From Colimorpha sp002372855 (GTDB taxonomy: Bacteria; Bacteroidota; Bacteroidia; Bacteroidales; P3): DNA of 64,000 nt. Below are positions 49,501 to 57,946 of the stretch, piece by piece. The stretch is taken from contig CAMOOR010000004.1 in the NCBI GenBank assembly GCA_946621635.1, positions 7,697 to 71,696 on the forward strand. Reading direction: 5' to 3'. Each line of letters opens with the position of its first letter. The first letter of the stretch is position 1. Both the position numbers and the translations under genes were made by a program. The notes under the pieces are model-generated. The model was not told where the DNA came from. It was given only the letters and a program-made list of their open reading frames with translations, and did not search any database.

Positions 49501-51499
49501 TGCCAACACCACTCGTTGGTGCATCGTCCGCGACGGTGGTGGCCACATCGACTCCACTCTCGTCGACGGCCATTGGACCTATCGCGACACTGTGTGGTCC
49601 GACTTCGAGATCGGCCGCTTCAACGAGCAGCTCTTCCTCGACCTTGGCCTCGCCGTCACCCTGGTCAACCCCAAACCCATTGCCACCAACCTCGGCTACT
49701 ATGTCAGCAACTCTTATGCCGGCAAGTTCGCCTATGGCGCTGCCACCAAGGGCTCTGTCCTCGGCTCCGAGATGAACTTTGCCGATGAGAACAAGCAGTG
49801 GCTCAGCGGTGTTCCCGACAACGACTCCTACTTCATCTACAACTGGATTCGTTCCGGTTCGCAGTTCGCTGCCAACACCTACCTCACCTTCCAGGGTTCC
49901 ACCGCCGCACCCAATGTTTCCGAGCCTTACCTCGACGAGGACTACTTCCATGGCATCAGCGACAACTCCCTCAGTGGCGCTGTCAGCACCGAGGCTCTCG
50001 ACAAGGAGCAGGAATTCGAAAGTGTTGTCTACGGCTACTGGGGCCCCTACGGCCTGGCCTCCACTCAGACCTTCCACCCCGGCTTCAACTACTCCTACTA
50101 CATCGCTCCCGACGACACCCTTGCAGCTCTCAACATCAACAAGAATCGTCTCCTCCGCGAGCTGATGGTCAACGCCTGGAGCAAGTCCATCCACTTTAGC
50201 TCCCTGGCCAACCTGCCCAGCATCCATTTCGTCTTCACCTCCGACACCTCCAAGTGGACCCGCTGCCCGGTCATTGAGCAGTGCGACGACTACACCCAGG
50301 CCGAAGGCAATGCCCGCCGCTTCAGCGCCCGTCGCCACGCCTCCGTCAACAAGGAGGGCAAGACCTGCGCCGACCTCGGCATCGCTGCCGACACCTCCGA
50401 TCCTTCCAACCCCGCCTACATCTGCGAGAACGGTATGGGCTGGTTCCCCGGCTATGCCATCAACACCCTTACCGGCGAGCGCCTCAACATCATGTTCGGT
50501 GAAGATTCGCGCTACATCCAGCACAATGGTGCCGACATGATGTGGAACCCCGACGGCACCCTCACCGAGGGTACCCAGAACTATGTCATCGGCGGCCGCC
50601 ACTACATCTATGTCATGAATGCCACCATGCAGCCCTTCTACAACATGGCTTCGCTCTCCACCGTCATTCCTGCCGAATATGCCACGCCTTCCTACGATGC
50701 CGGCCGCTGGTGCATGCAGATGCTCTCCTCCGCCGACCGCCTGATGGAAGCAGTCGTCCCCTATTCCGACACCTACCGTCTCAATAAGGGCCTCACCAAG
50801 AATGCCGATGCAGGTATTATCCCCGTCCGCGACTCCCTCTCCCTGCTCTACGCCTCTGTGGCTTGGGTCAACATGCCCATGGTCAACGACCGCTACGCTT
50901 TCACCAACCCCATGGACATTCCTTGCGATGTCACTATCCACATCGACGTCCGCAGCCCCTATGGCACCTACATGTCCACCAACAAGACCACTTCGGTCAA
51001 TGCCGGTGCCGCCCTGCGCAACCATGAGATGCCTGCTTACCAGTTCGTGCTTGGTCCCGACGACGCTGTTCTCGAAAACATCGCCACCGCCTCCAATGCA
51101 CGTCAGGATTATATCGATTCCCTCCTCGGACGTATCAACATCGTCCCGAACCCCTACTACAGCTATTCCAATTATGAGACCGCTAGCCAGCTCGAGACCA
51201 AGGTCCGCATCATCAACCTGCCCACCGGCGTTGAGAACGGTCAGCCCCAAGGCTGTACCATCCGCATCTACACCGTCGACGGCACCCTGGTGCGTACCCT
51301 CGGCCCCACGGCCGTCACGCGCGACGCCAGCATCGGAGCTGAAAACACCACTGTCGATTGGGACCTCCACAACCAGGCGGGTATCCCCATCGCCGGCGGC
51401 ATGTACCTCATCCACGTCAACGTTCCCGGCATCGGCGAACGTGTCATCAAGTGGTTCGGTACCATGCGTCCTGTCGACCTCAACTCCTTCGGTTTCTAA
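46550..51499 (+). CDS. Giant secreted surface protein with C-terminal FlgD/T9SS-like domain
   Basis: 1649 residues with a signal peptide (LVLVSLLLVTCAPTVSA). N-terminal region contains the family signature ALWIGGTDVNDQLRIAALRFGSEGDDYWPGPL, seen in large T9SS-secreted proteins of Bacteroidetes. The middle is beta-rich with many Asp/Tyr/Gly. The C-terminus PQGCTIRIYTVDGTLVRTLG...WDLHNQAGIPIAGGMYLIHV is an FlgD-like Ig fold used as sorting or attachment domain, followed by IKWFGTMRPVDLNSFGF. Codons are strongly biased, suggesting abundance. Lies between its receptor-like and PorV-like partners (26- and 34-base gaps). Confidence 0.85.
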   Translation: MKSIYSKLVLVSLLLVTCAPTVSARECIECIKNNARKAAVQTKAAACKRAQSTAELNINNVRALINGYGNMWYDGSIAQYHLPKNSNTTPLFCAALWIGGTDVNDQLRIAALRFGSEGDDYWPGPLKINGTASIDLPVCNYYDKHYIITKAEVLAFMEHFDYSGSTVTMKSDPGDDLTEVILNWPAKGDGGDDLTSYLAPFFDADNDGIYNPHNGDYPYYDFNNDLCPRTIKQRHPERANVSIPTMETEQNIVTGGILSDQVLKGDQTIWWVFNDMGNTHTETNGQPIGLEIRAQAFAFATNDRINDMTFYSYEIINRSTYELRETYFSQWVDPDLGFAWDDFVGCDVRRGLGYCYNGDGSDGPGSGSYAGIPPAVGIDFFQGPYMDPDGKDNPKIDLAYILSRPASEPVRKLLDQYKMKKKDSTVDSLDINGNVVYDTIAISYDADDFYALDYKSWYFVPGDAIGNCAINGVNFGNNIVDDERFGMRRFVYYDNGGSSINGEPSKASDYYYYLRGYWKNGQRMKYGGNAISTGTTNLDCDFMFPGDSDPWHWGTDGQVPSINPNDWTEKNAGNTPNDRRFMQSAGPFTLKPGALNYITVGIPFAQANSGDNWASVELLRQVDDVCQRLFENCFKVLDGPDAPTLTAQELENEVILYLTYENPNSNNFGESYMEASPSIPSSYTDSAGVSHAYDIFYRFEGFQIYQLKDATCSIADIDNKEKAVLVAQCDIENYYDSLVYDYDGNGNVIGSHANESPSLPIGTLINFTTNTATGIQEGKVMVQGANTGIQHVFRLTTDAFASGNNTNLVNNREYYYVAIAYAQNRFKEYSQSDAEYIDGQKEPYLAGRKNERGGSILPITVIPHSPSAEAGGRQAQAEFGMSPRIIRLGGYGNGGSLLRLSQASIDTLMGNPDKGLLPKAPGTFSSRFVGSNNISSMNNPCIIANPSYEEDFGPINVRVIDPLKIHEGRFNILFNNEDNDTTTIANTTRWCIVRDGGGHIDSTLVDGHWTYRDTVWSDFEIGRFNEQLFLDLGLAVTLVNPKPIATNLGYYVSNSYAGKFAYGAATKGSVLGSEMNFADENKQWLSGVPDNDSYFIYNWIRSGSQFAANTYLTFQGSTAAPNVSEPYLDEDYFHGISDNSLSGAVSTEALDKEQEFESVVYGYWGPYGLASTQTFHPGFNYSYYIAPDDTLAALNINKNRLLRELMVNAWSKSIHFSSLANLPSIHFVFTSDTSKWTRCPVIEQCDDYTQAEGNARRFSARRHASVNKEGKTCADLGIAADTSDPSNPAYICENGMGWFPGYAINTLTGERLNIMFGEDSRYIQHNGADMMWNPDGTLTEGTQNYVIGGRHYIYVMNATMQPFYNMASLSTVIPAEYATPSYDAGRWCMQMLSSADRLMEAVVPYSDTYRLNKGLTKNADAGIIPVRDSLSLLYASVAWVNMPMVNDRYAFTNPMDIPCDVTIHIDVRSPYGTYMSTNKTTSVNAGAALRNHEMPAYQFVLGPDDAVLENIATASNARQDYIDSLLGRINIVPNPYYSYSNYETASQLETKVRIINLPTGVENGQPQGCTIRIYTVDGTLVRTLGPTAVTRDASIGAENTTVDWDLHNQAGIPIAGGMYLIHVNVPGIGERVIKWFGTMRPVDLNSFGF

Positions 51500-51533
51500 C
51501 ACAGTTTGATAACAACTAAACATTAATACAGAG

Positions 51534-52610
51534 ATGAAAAGAATATTAAGAATATTTGCTGTAGTTGTGATTCTCACGGCGCTTTCCGCCCCGTCAGCCC
51601 AGGCTGGCAACGATGAACGTCGTGGCACAGCGGGCGCCTCTGAATTGCTTGTCAATCCCTGGACCCGCAGCACCGGTTGGGGTGGCGTCAACATCGCCAA
51701 CGTCCGTGGCCTCGACGCCCTGTTCAACAACGCCGCCGGTCTTGCCTTCGTCGATGGTGTCGAAGTGGCCTATTCCAACACCTTGCTCTATGGTGGTCGC
51801 AGCGGCCTCTCCAGTGGCGCAACCATCAACGCCTTCGGTCTTGGCATCCGCGTCTTCGACGCCGGCGTTCTCGGTGTCTACGTCATGTCCATGGGCTTTG
51901 GCGACATCGATGTCACCACCTATTCCAGCCCCGAGGCAGGCCTCAACGGCACCTTCTCGCCCAGCTACATGAACATCAACGTGGCCTATGCCCACAGCTT
52001 CACCCGTAGCATCCACGGCGGCGCTGTCGTCAAACTGATCACCGAAAGCACCGACAACGTCTCGGCCACCGGCTTCGGCATCGACGCCGGTATCCAGTAC
52101 GTCACCGGCGAGTTCGACCAGCTCAAGTTCGGTATCTCCCTCAAGAACTGGGGTCCCTCCATGAGCTACGGAGGCTCCGGCCTCTCCCTCCAAATGGTCA
52201 ACAATGCCGGCAACAACTTCACCGTCGAGACCCGTTCGGCCGAGATGGAGCTTCCCACCTGCCTCAACATCGGTATCTCCTACGACTTCCTGATCGACAA
52301 GTGGGACCAGCGACTCACCCTCGCCGCCTCCTTCACCTCCAACGCCTTCCTGCGCGACAACTACACCGTCGGTCTTGAGTACAGCCTGCTCAACATGGTC
52401 CAGCTCCGCGCCGGCTACGTCATGCAGCCCGGCCTCTGGACCAACGACGCCGCCACTGCCAGGAATGGCATCTGCGCCGGTGCCTCGGTCGACGTGCCCC
52501 TCCACAAGAAGGACTCCGACAGCAAGACAGGCCTCACCATCGACTACTCCTATCAGTCGGCCGACCCCCTCAAGGGCACCCACTCGATCGGAGCCAGCTT
52601 CCGTTTCTAA
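51534..52610 (+). CDS. PorV/PorQ family outer-membrane protein
   Basis: 358 residues, signal peptide to ~24 (LTALSAPSAQA). The start of the mature part GTAGASELLVNPWTRSTGWGGVNIANVRGLDALFNNAAGLAFVDGVEVAYSNTLLYGG is the PorV signature, followed by barrel strands to the terminal GASFRF. In Porphyromonas gingivalis PorV carries T9SS cargo on the outer membrane to the attachment complex. This paralogue probably serves the 1649-residue protein encoded upstream. Confidence 0.9.
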   Translation: MKRILRIFAVVVILTALSAPSAQAGNDERRGTAGASELLVNPWTRSTGWGGVNIANVRGLDALFNNAAGLAFVDGVEVAYSNTLLYGGRSGLSSGATINAFGLGIRVFDAGVLGVYVMSMGFGDIDVTTYSSPEAGLNGTFSPSYMNINVAYAHSFTRSIHGGAVVKLITESTDNVSATGFGIDAGIQYVTGEFDQLKFGISLKNWGPSMSYGGSGLSLQMVNNAGNNFTVETRSAEMELPTCLNIGISYDFLIDKWDQRLTLAASFTSNAFLRDNYTVGLEYSLLNMVQLRAGYVMQPGLWTNDAATARNGICAGASVDVPLHKKDSDSKTGLTIDYSYQSADPLKGTHSIGASFRF

Positions 52611-52636
52611 CGCCTGAGCAAAGACACATCAATCCT

Positions 52637-52672
52637 TGTTGGGAAAGGCTTGCAAAAGCCTTTCCCACTTTT
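52637..52672 (+). terminator. Terminator of the secretion cluster
   Basis: Stem TGGGAAAGGCTT/AAGCCTTTCCCA with a short loop, followed by CTTTTT. 26 bases past the PorV-like stop. Confidence 0.9.
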
Positions 52673-52701
52673 TAAAACCCAATAAAAAACCACTATCGAT
52701 C

Positions 52702-53175
52702 ATGTCAGAAATCAAATATTACAGTGAAGAAGGCCTGCAGAAGCTCAAGGACGAGCTCCGCCACCTCATCGCCGTGGAGCGTCCCGCCGCTTCGGCAGCC
52801 ATCGCCGAGGCCCGCGACAAAGGCGACCTCTCCGAGAACGCCGAGTACGACGCCGCCAAGGAGGCCCAGGGCCACCTCGAGGCCCGCATCTCCAAGCTCC
52901 AGGACCTCGTGGCCAACGCCCGCCTGCTCGACGAGAGCAAAATCGACACCTCCAAGGTGCTCCTCCTCTCCATCATCACCATCCGCAACACCAAAAACAA
53001 CCTCAAACAGACCTACACCATCGTCCCCGAGAGCGAAGCCAACCTCAAACAGGGCAAAATCAGCGTCACCTCGCCCTTCGCCTCGGCCTTCCTCGGCCAC
53101 AAGGTGGGCGACATCGTAGAGGTCAATGTCCCCGCTGGCAAGATGAATTTCGAGCTTATCAAGATTGAACGCTAA
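52702..53175 (+). CDS. greA: Transcription elongation factor GreA
   Basis: 157 residues from ATG 52702. Rescues backtracked RNA polymerase by stimulating transcript cleavage. N-terminal coiled coil with the acidic tip RDKGDLSENAEYDAAKEAQGHLE, then the FKBP-like C-terminal domain (YTIVPESEANLKQGKISVTSPFASAFLGHKVGDIVEVNVPAG). Followed by the HIT gene after 12 bases. Confidence 0.97.
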   Translation: MSEIKYYSEEGLQKLKDELRHLIAVERPAASAAIAEARDKGDLSENAEYDAAKEAQGHLEARISKLQDLVANARLLDESKIDTSKVLLLSIITIRNTKNNLKQTYTIVPESEANLKQGKISVTSPFASAFLGHKVGDIVEVNVPAGKMNFELIKIER

Positions 53176-53187
53176 AACCCCTTTGCT

Positions 53188-53577
53188 ATGACCATTTTCA
53201 GCAAAATCGTTGCAGGCGAAATCCCCTGCTACAAGGTGGCCGAGACCGAACACTGCTTCGCGTTCCTCGACATCAACCCCGTCGTCCCGGGCCATGTGCT
53301 CTGCATCCCCAAGAAGGAGGTCGACTACATCTTCGACCTCGACGAGGAGCTCTTCACCGAGCTGCACCTCTTCGCCCGCCGCGTGGCCAAAGGCCTCAAA
53401 AAGGTCTGCCCCTGCATCAAGATTGGCGAAGCCGTGGTGGGCATCGACGTCCCCCACGTCCACATCCACCTCATGCCCCTCAACCATCCCGGCGACCTCA
53501 ACTTCAGCCACCATGTCGAGATGACCCCCGACGAGCTCTCCTCCCTCGCGGCCCGCATCGCCGCCGCCATCGAGTAG
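53188..53577 (+). CDS. HIT family nucleotide hydrolase/transferase
   Basis: 129 residues. HINT-branch HIT protein: TIFSKIVAGEIPCYKVAETEHCFAFLDINPVVPGHVLCIPK at the N-terminus and the histidine triad HVHIHLMPL at ~95-103. Such enzymes cleave purine nucleoside phosphoramidates and dinucleoside polyphosphates. Same operon as greA. Confidence 0.94.
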   Translation: MTIFSKIVAGEIPCYKVAETEHCFAFLDINPVVPGHVLCIPKKEVDYIFDLDEELFTELHLFARRVAKGLKKVCPCIKIGEAVVGIDVPHVHIHLMPLNHPGDLNFSHHVEMTPDELSSLAARIAAAIE

Positions 53578-53609
53578 CCCTCTCCCGCGGTCCGTCCCGC
53601 TCCCCAATA

Positions 53610-53655
53610 GCGCACGCCGGCAAGGCTCACCCTTGCCGGCGTGCGCTTTTTTTTG
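53610..53655 (+). terminator. Terminator of the greA-HIT operon
   Basis: Stem GCGCACGCCGGCAAG/CTTGCCGGCGTGCGC followed by TTTTTTTT. Confidence 0.93.
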
Positions 53656-53725
53656 TCCCTTCCACCTCCCACCAGCCTCTCACTAGCCTCCTTTCAACCT
53701 CCTCCCAACCACCCACCCGATACCT

Positions 53726-53874
53726 ACCCGAGAGGTACATAATTCGGCATTTCTTATATCGTTCTTATATCGTTCTCATATACTTCTCATATACTTCTTA
53801 TATAGGTAATATAAGAAGTATATGAGAAGTATATAGGAACTATATGAGAAGGGCCGAATTTGACCCCTCCCGGG
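53726..53874. repeat. AT-rich hairpin element, copy C
   Basis: ACCCGAGAGGTACATAATTCGG at the left and GGGCCGAATTTGACCCC at the right, with TTCTTATAT/TTCTCATAT units between. Shorter than copies A and B: the GGTCGAAG segment is missing on the left. Confidence 0.85.
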
Positions 53875-53880
53875 GGGGAG

Positions 53881-53925
53881 TTTGGAGTTATGAGTTAAGA
53901 GTTATGAGTTAAGAGTTAGGAGTGG
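53881..53925. repeat. GAGTTATGAGTTAAGAG short-period repeat
   Basis: Three to four GAGTTA(T/A)(G/A)AGTTA units, related to 31763-31882. Confidence 0.7.
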
Positions 53926-54020
53926 AGAAAAGGGTGGGGTTGGGGTGGGGTTGATTTTCTTAATGAATGTTAAAATGGCAATTTTTTGCAAAAATATTTT
54001 GCCAGTTCAGAAAAATGTTG

Positions 54021-54028
54021 TATTTTTG
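54021..54028 (+). promoter_or_regulatory. -7 promoter element for rpsO
   Basis: TATTTTTG lies 50 bases before the ATG at 54078. Confidence 0.75.
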
Positions 54029-54077
54029 CAGTCGAAAACAAGAACAAATTAATAGGCTAAAACAAACATAACACGTT

Positions 54078-54347
54078 ATGTATCTGACAAAAGAAAAGAA
54101 AGAAGAAATATTTGCCAAGTATGGCAAATCGGCTCAGGACACTGGCAGCGCCGAGGGACAGATTGCTCTCTTCACCTATCGCATCCAGCACCTCACCGAG
54201 CTGATGAAACAACACAAGAAAGACCAGGTCTCCGAGCGCGCCCTCGTGGGTCTCGTCGGCAAGCGTCGCAAGATGCTCGACTACCTGAAGGAGACCGACA
54301 TCGAGCGCTACCGCGCCATTGTCAAACAGCTTGGCCTGCGTAAATAA
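54078..54347 (+). CDS. rpsO: Ribosomal protein uS15
   Basis: 89 residues, exact family length. Binds 16S rRNA early in small-subunit assembly. Signatures: GSAEGQIALFTYRIQHLTELMKQHKKDQVSERALVGLVGKRRKMLDYLKETDIERYRAIVKQLGLRK in order along the chain (cited in short segments: TGSAEGQIALFTYRI, RRKMLDYL, IVKQLGLRK). Own promoter and terminator, so monocistronic. Confidence 0.97.
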   Translation: MYLTKEKKEEIFAKYGKSAQDTGSAEGQIALFTYRIQHLTELMKQHKKDQVSERALVGLVGKRRKMLDYLKETDIERYRAIVKQLGLRK

Positions 54348-54385
54348 GGAAAAGAATAGTTTTTCATATTTATTTGGTTATGGTT

Positions 54386-54421
54386 GGGACTGCTCGGTTT
54401 TTCCGGGTAGTCCTTTTTTTA
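54386..54421 (+). terminator. Terminator after rpsO
   Basis: GGACTGCTCGG/CCGGGTAGTCC (with G-T pairs) followed by TTTTTTT. Confidence 0.8.
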
Positions 54422-54586
54422 TGTTTTGTCTGTTGAAAATTTTTTTCGCCCTGTAGCGTTTGATTTCTAGTCTTTTGTGCGTTTTTTTGGGGGCTTTTTG
54501 TAGTGTTTTCCCGTCTTTTTACGTTATTATATTCATAAGGGTTAAACACGGTTTGAAACACTAATTAAAGAATACAAGGTAAAAAA

Positions 54587-56314
54587 ATGAAACAGATGAA
54601 GCGAAAGATGATGCTTGTGGGCATGATGCTGACGGCTTTTGCCGCCTCGGCCCAGACGTTTGTCTCCACCCTGCCGGGCAAACGCAATGCGTTGATTGAG
54701 GAATACACCGGCGTGAACTGCCAGTATTGCCCGCTGGGGCACAAGGCCACCGACCAGACCGTGGAGGCGTTCCCGGGGCGTGTCTTCGCCATCAATATCC
54801 ACCAGGGCACCTTCGCCTCGCGTTTCACCACGCAGTGGGGCAATGCCCTTGCGGGCCAGGCCAGCATCAGCGGCTACCCCTCCTCGACGTTGAACCGCCA
54901 TGCCTTCTTCGGCAACTCGATCCATATCGACCCGGGCCAGGCCTATTCCTGCGCCGCCGAGATTCTGGAGATGGACGCCCCCGTCAATGTGGCCGCCACG
55001 GTCGACATCGACCCGCAGTCGCGCCTGATGGTGGTGAAGGTGGAGGCTTACTATACCGCCGACGCCAACGGTGGCACCAACATGCTCAATGTGGCCCTGG
55101 TACAGAACAATGTGCTGTACTATCAGGCCGGCGCCTCGTCCTATTATCCCGAGAACATGGTCAACGGTGAGTACCAGCACAAGCACATCCTGCGCGACCT
55201 CCTCACCGGGCAGTGGGGTGACACCATCCACCAGACCACGGCGGGCAGCTTCTTCACCAAGGAGTACGCCTACGTCATTCCGCCGCAGATCGGCGACCTG
55301 GAGGTGCCCGATGTCGACGACCTCAGCGTGGTGGTCTTCGTGTGCGAAGGCCGCAAGGAGGTGCTCAACGCCTGCGAGGCCATCCGCACGGGCGACAAGG
55401 CCTACATCGCCCACGGCAATGCCGGCGGCGAGGAGTGCTCGCTGGAGTGGAACCCCTACGTCACCGTGGTCAATCCCACCGACCAGCCCATCGACAACCT
55501 GAAGCTCAACGTCGACGGCTCCGTGGTGACCCGCAACAAGACCATTGCCCCCTACTGCAGCGACACTGTGCGCATTGCCCACTTCGCCATCGACGCCATG
55601 CCCGAGGCCAGCCAGAGCTACAGCCAGAGCGTCAGCGTGGCCTTCTCCAGCTTTGCCAGCAACGGCCATGAGGTTGCCGCCGCCGGCGACCCCGTCGGCA
55701 TCAGCTACGGCAATGCCGAACTCTACACCGCCGAAGGCCCCCTGACGTTGCGCATCCGCTACGACAGCTATCCCACCGAGGTCTCCTTCACGCTGGCCGG
55801 CATGGACGACTGCCGCTACTACTACCAGACCACCGGCTCCCAGTCCGACGCCGGCGCCACGCGCGAGTACACCCTCTCGCCCGCCACGGCCGGCCTCTAC
55901 CGCCTCAAGGTGTACGACGTTGGCGGCGACGGCCTGAGCGGCACCGTGGCTGTGGTCGACGCCCAGGGCAACACCCTCTTCAGCCGCAACGGCAGCGACC
56001 TCATGGTGTGGGACGACCTCTACCTCAACATCACCACCGCCGGCAGCGACGGCCCGCAGGACCCCGTGGTGGCCATCGACGATGTGGCCATGCATAGCGT
56101 CAGCCTGCAGCTCTACCCCAATCCCGCCACCGACCGCCTGATGCTCTCGGCCGACATGCCGGTGCAGCGCGTGCAGGTGTTCGACATGACGGGTCGCATG
56201 GTGATGAGCTCGACGGGGACGGAGCTCGACGTGTCGACGCTTCCCGCCGGCCTCTACATGCTCCGTGCCATGGGCGAAACGGGCGTGGGCAGCAAGAAGT
56301 TCATCAAGAAGTAA
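54587..56314 (+). CDS. Secreted Omp28/thioredoxin-like protein with T9SS sorting domain
   Basis: 575 residues, signal peptide to ~23 (GMMLTAFAASAQ). Thioredoxin-like Omp28 domain with the CxxC pair in EEYTGVNCQYCPLGH (Cys46, Cys49) and PSSTLNR. The middle is made of beta-sandwich modules. The C-terminus has the type A sorting signal: LYPNPATDRLMLSA...VQVFDMTGRMV...LPAGLYMLRAMGE...KKFIKK. Secreted through T9SS and anchored or released at the surface. First of a run of T9SS cargo genes; a paralogue follows after 19 bases. Confidence 0.88.
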   Translation: MKQMKRKMMLVGMMLTAFAASAQTFVSTLPGKRNALIEEYTGVNCQYCPLGHKATDQTVEAFPGRVFAINIHQGTFASRFTTQWGNALAGQASISGYPSSTLNRHAFFGNSIHIDPGQAYSCAAEILEMDAPVNVAATVDIDPQSRLMVVKVEAYYTADANGGTNMLNVALVQNNVLYYQAGASSYYPENMVNGEYQHKHILRDLLTGQWGDTIHQTTAGSFFTKEYAYVIPPQIGDLEVPDVDDLSVVVFVCEGRKEVLNACEAIRTGDKAYIAHGNAGGEECSLEWNPYVTVVNPTDQPIDNLKLNVDGSVVTRNKTIAPYCSDTVRIAHFAIDAMPEASQSYSQSVSVAFSSFASNGHEVAAAGDPVGISYGNAELYTAEGPLTLRIRYDSYPTEVSFTLAGMDDCRYYYQTTGSQSDAGATREYTLSPATAGLYRLKVYDVGGDGLSGTVAVVDAQGNTLFSRNGSDLMVWDDLYLNITTAGSDGPQDPVVAIDDVAMHSVSLQLYPNPATDRLMLSADMPVQRVQVFDMTGRMVMSSTGTELDVSTLPAGLYMLRAMGETGVGSKKFIKK

Positions 56315-56333
56315 ACGATAAAAGGTATTGGAT

Positions 56334-57911
56334 ATGAAGCATGGGATTATTACCCTTTTGACAGCCCTGGCCCTCTGTGCCACCGTGCATGCCCAGGACC
56401 TCTTTGCCGAGGATTTTGAAAGCGTTGCCATCTCGGGCGAGGTGGGTGCTTTGCCCGAGGGCTGGGTGATGTACACCGACGGCCACACGAATGTGTCCAA
56501 CCTGGCCCTCTTCGGGACGGGATGGGTGGTCTCGCAGGTGGAGACCGGCAACAACGCCCTGGCGTCGGTGTCGGCCGTCAACGAGAGCGGCGACTGCGAC
56601 CGCTGGGTCGTCACCCCCGCAGTGCGCATTCCCGCCGAGGGCTATTCGCTCACCTTCCGGGCCTACGCCCTCCAGAACTCCAGCAGCGAGAAGCTGATGG
56701 TCAAGGTGTCCACCACGGGCAGCGACAAGGAGAGCTTCACCGTCGCCCTGCGCGACATTGTCTTCAACGGCACCGGCGGCGCCACGGCAGGGTGGAACAA
56801 CTTCAGCCTTGCCCTGGACGAATATGCCGGGCAGGAGGTCCGCATTGCCTTCATCAACCACGGCCATGCCAACTTCATCTTTGTGGACGACGTCAAGATG
56901 ACGGTGCCGCACGATAATTTCCACATGGTGCTGATGGAGAGCTTCACGTCGCAATACTGCGGCCAGTGCCCCGACGGGCACGAGATGCTCGAGGGCGCCT
57001 ACGAGGGTCTCGAGAACCGTGTGGCATGGGTGTCGCACCACGCCGGATTCCAGAACGACGCGATGACCTGCAGCGCCTCCACGGCCATGGAAGCCCTCTA
57101 CAATACCGGCACCTACGCCCCCGCCGTCTGCATCGACCGCGACATGCGCTATTCGACTGAGCCCGGCCCTGTGCACTATGTAGGTGACGCCATGTCGATG
57201 CACGATGTGCTGGCACGTGCCAGCTCCTACCAGGACAACATCGTCCTCGGCTTCACCAGCATCGAGTGCAACGCCGACAGCCGCCAGCTGTCGGTCACGG
57301 TGGACGGCTATTTCCTTGACGACATGACCATCACCAATCCCCACCTGACGGTCTACCTTGTCGAAGACAGCATCATCGCCTTCCAGAACGGGCAGTCCAA
57401 CAGCAACTACCGCCACGACCATGTGGTGCGCGGCAGCCTGACCGACGCCTGGGGCGATGCCGATGCCTTCACCACCACCACGGCCGGTACCCACTTCGGC
57501 AAGACCATCACCTACAACCTGCCGCAGACCGTGCGTCCCGACAAGTGCAGCCTGGTGGCTTTCGTCACCACCCATGGCAGCGCCGTCACCCAGCGCCGGG
57601 TGCTCAACAGCGCCAAGAGCGGCTACATCACCAACGACCGTGGCGGCGCGCTGGCCATCGACGATGCCGAGGCCGACATGGTTGTCAAGGTCTATCCCAA
57701 TCCCGCCACCGAGGTGGCCAACATCTATACTGGCCGCACCATCCGCAGCCTCACGGTACTGAACAGCCTGGGGCAGGTGGTGGGCGACTACGGGAGTGTC
57801 GATGCCGACATCGCCGAGCTGAATGTCTCCGCCCTCCCGGCCGGAGTCTACCTCGTCAGGGCTGTCACCGACGGCGGCACCTTCACGGCACCTCTGTGCG
57901 TGTCCAAATAA
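56334..57911 (+). CDS. Secreted Omp28-related protein with adhesin-like domain and T9SS sorting domain
   Basis: 525 residues from ATG 56334 (a TTG at 56328 is in frame). Signal peptide to ~20. Residues ~22-190 form a cleaved-adhesin/choice-of-anchor-J jelly roll (LFAEDFESVAISGEVGALPEGWVMYTDG, FVDDVKM). An Omp28 thioredoxin-like part follows with MESFTSQYCGQCPDGHEM (CGQC). C-terminal type A sorting domain VKVYPNPATEVANIYTG...LPAGVYLVRAV. Same operon as the previous gene. Confidence 0.87.
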   Translation: MKHGIITLLTALALCATVHAQDLFAEDFESVAISGEVGALPEGWVMYTDGHTNVSNLALFGTGWVVSQVETGNNALASVSAVNESGDCDRWVVTPAVRIPAEGYSLTFRAYALQNSSSEKLMVKVSTTGSDKESFTVALRDIVFNGTGGATAGWNNFSLALDEYAGQEVRIAFINHGHANFIFVDDVKMTVPHDNFHMVLMESFTSQYCGQCPDGHEMLEGAYEGLENRVAWVSHHAGFQNDAMTCSASTAMEALYNTGTYAPAVCIDRDMRYSTEPGPVHYVGDAMSMHDVLARASSYQDNIVLGFTSIECNADSRQLSVTVDGYFLDDMTITNPHLTVYLVEDSIIAFQNGQSNSNYRHDHVVRGSLTDAWGDADAFTTTTAGTHFGKTITYNLPQTVRPDKCSLVAFVTTHGSAVTQRRVLNSAKSGYITNDRGGALAIDDAEADMVVKVYPNPATEVANIYTGRTIRSLTVLNSLGQVVGDYGSVDADIAELNVSALPAGVYLVRAVTDGGTFTAPLCVSK

Positions 57912-57946
57912 GTGTTTAGAATAAAGAATTAAAAAAAGATAACAAT

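Larger units (their letters stand above)
53656..54020. other. Non-coding gap with repeats between HIT and rpsO genes
   Basis: Contains hairpin element copy C (53726-53874), the GAGTTAAGAG array (53881-53925) and the rpsO promoter; no gene seen. Confidence 0.75.

Noticed and set aside
46571..51730. A 1719-codon open frame on the minus strand
   Set aside because: It is the mirror of the giant secreted protein and arises from strong codon bias (few stop complements). Its translation is low-complexity Val/Gly/Asp with no domain.
54370..54561. A 63-codon minus-strand frame after rpsO
   Set aside because: It covers the rpsO terminator, is Lys/Thr low-complexity and has no promoter or family.
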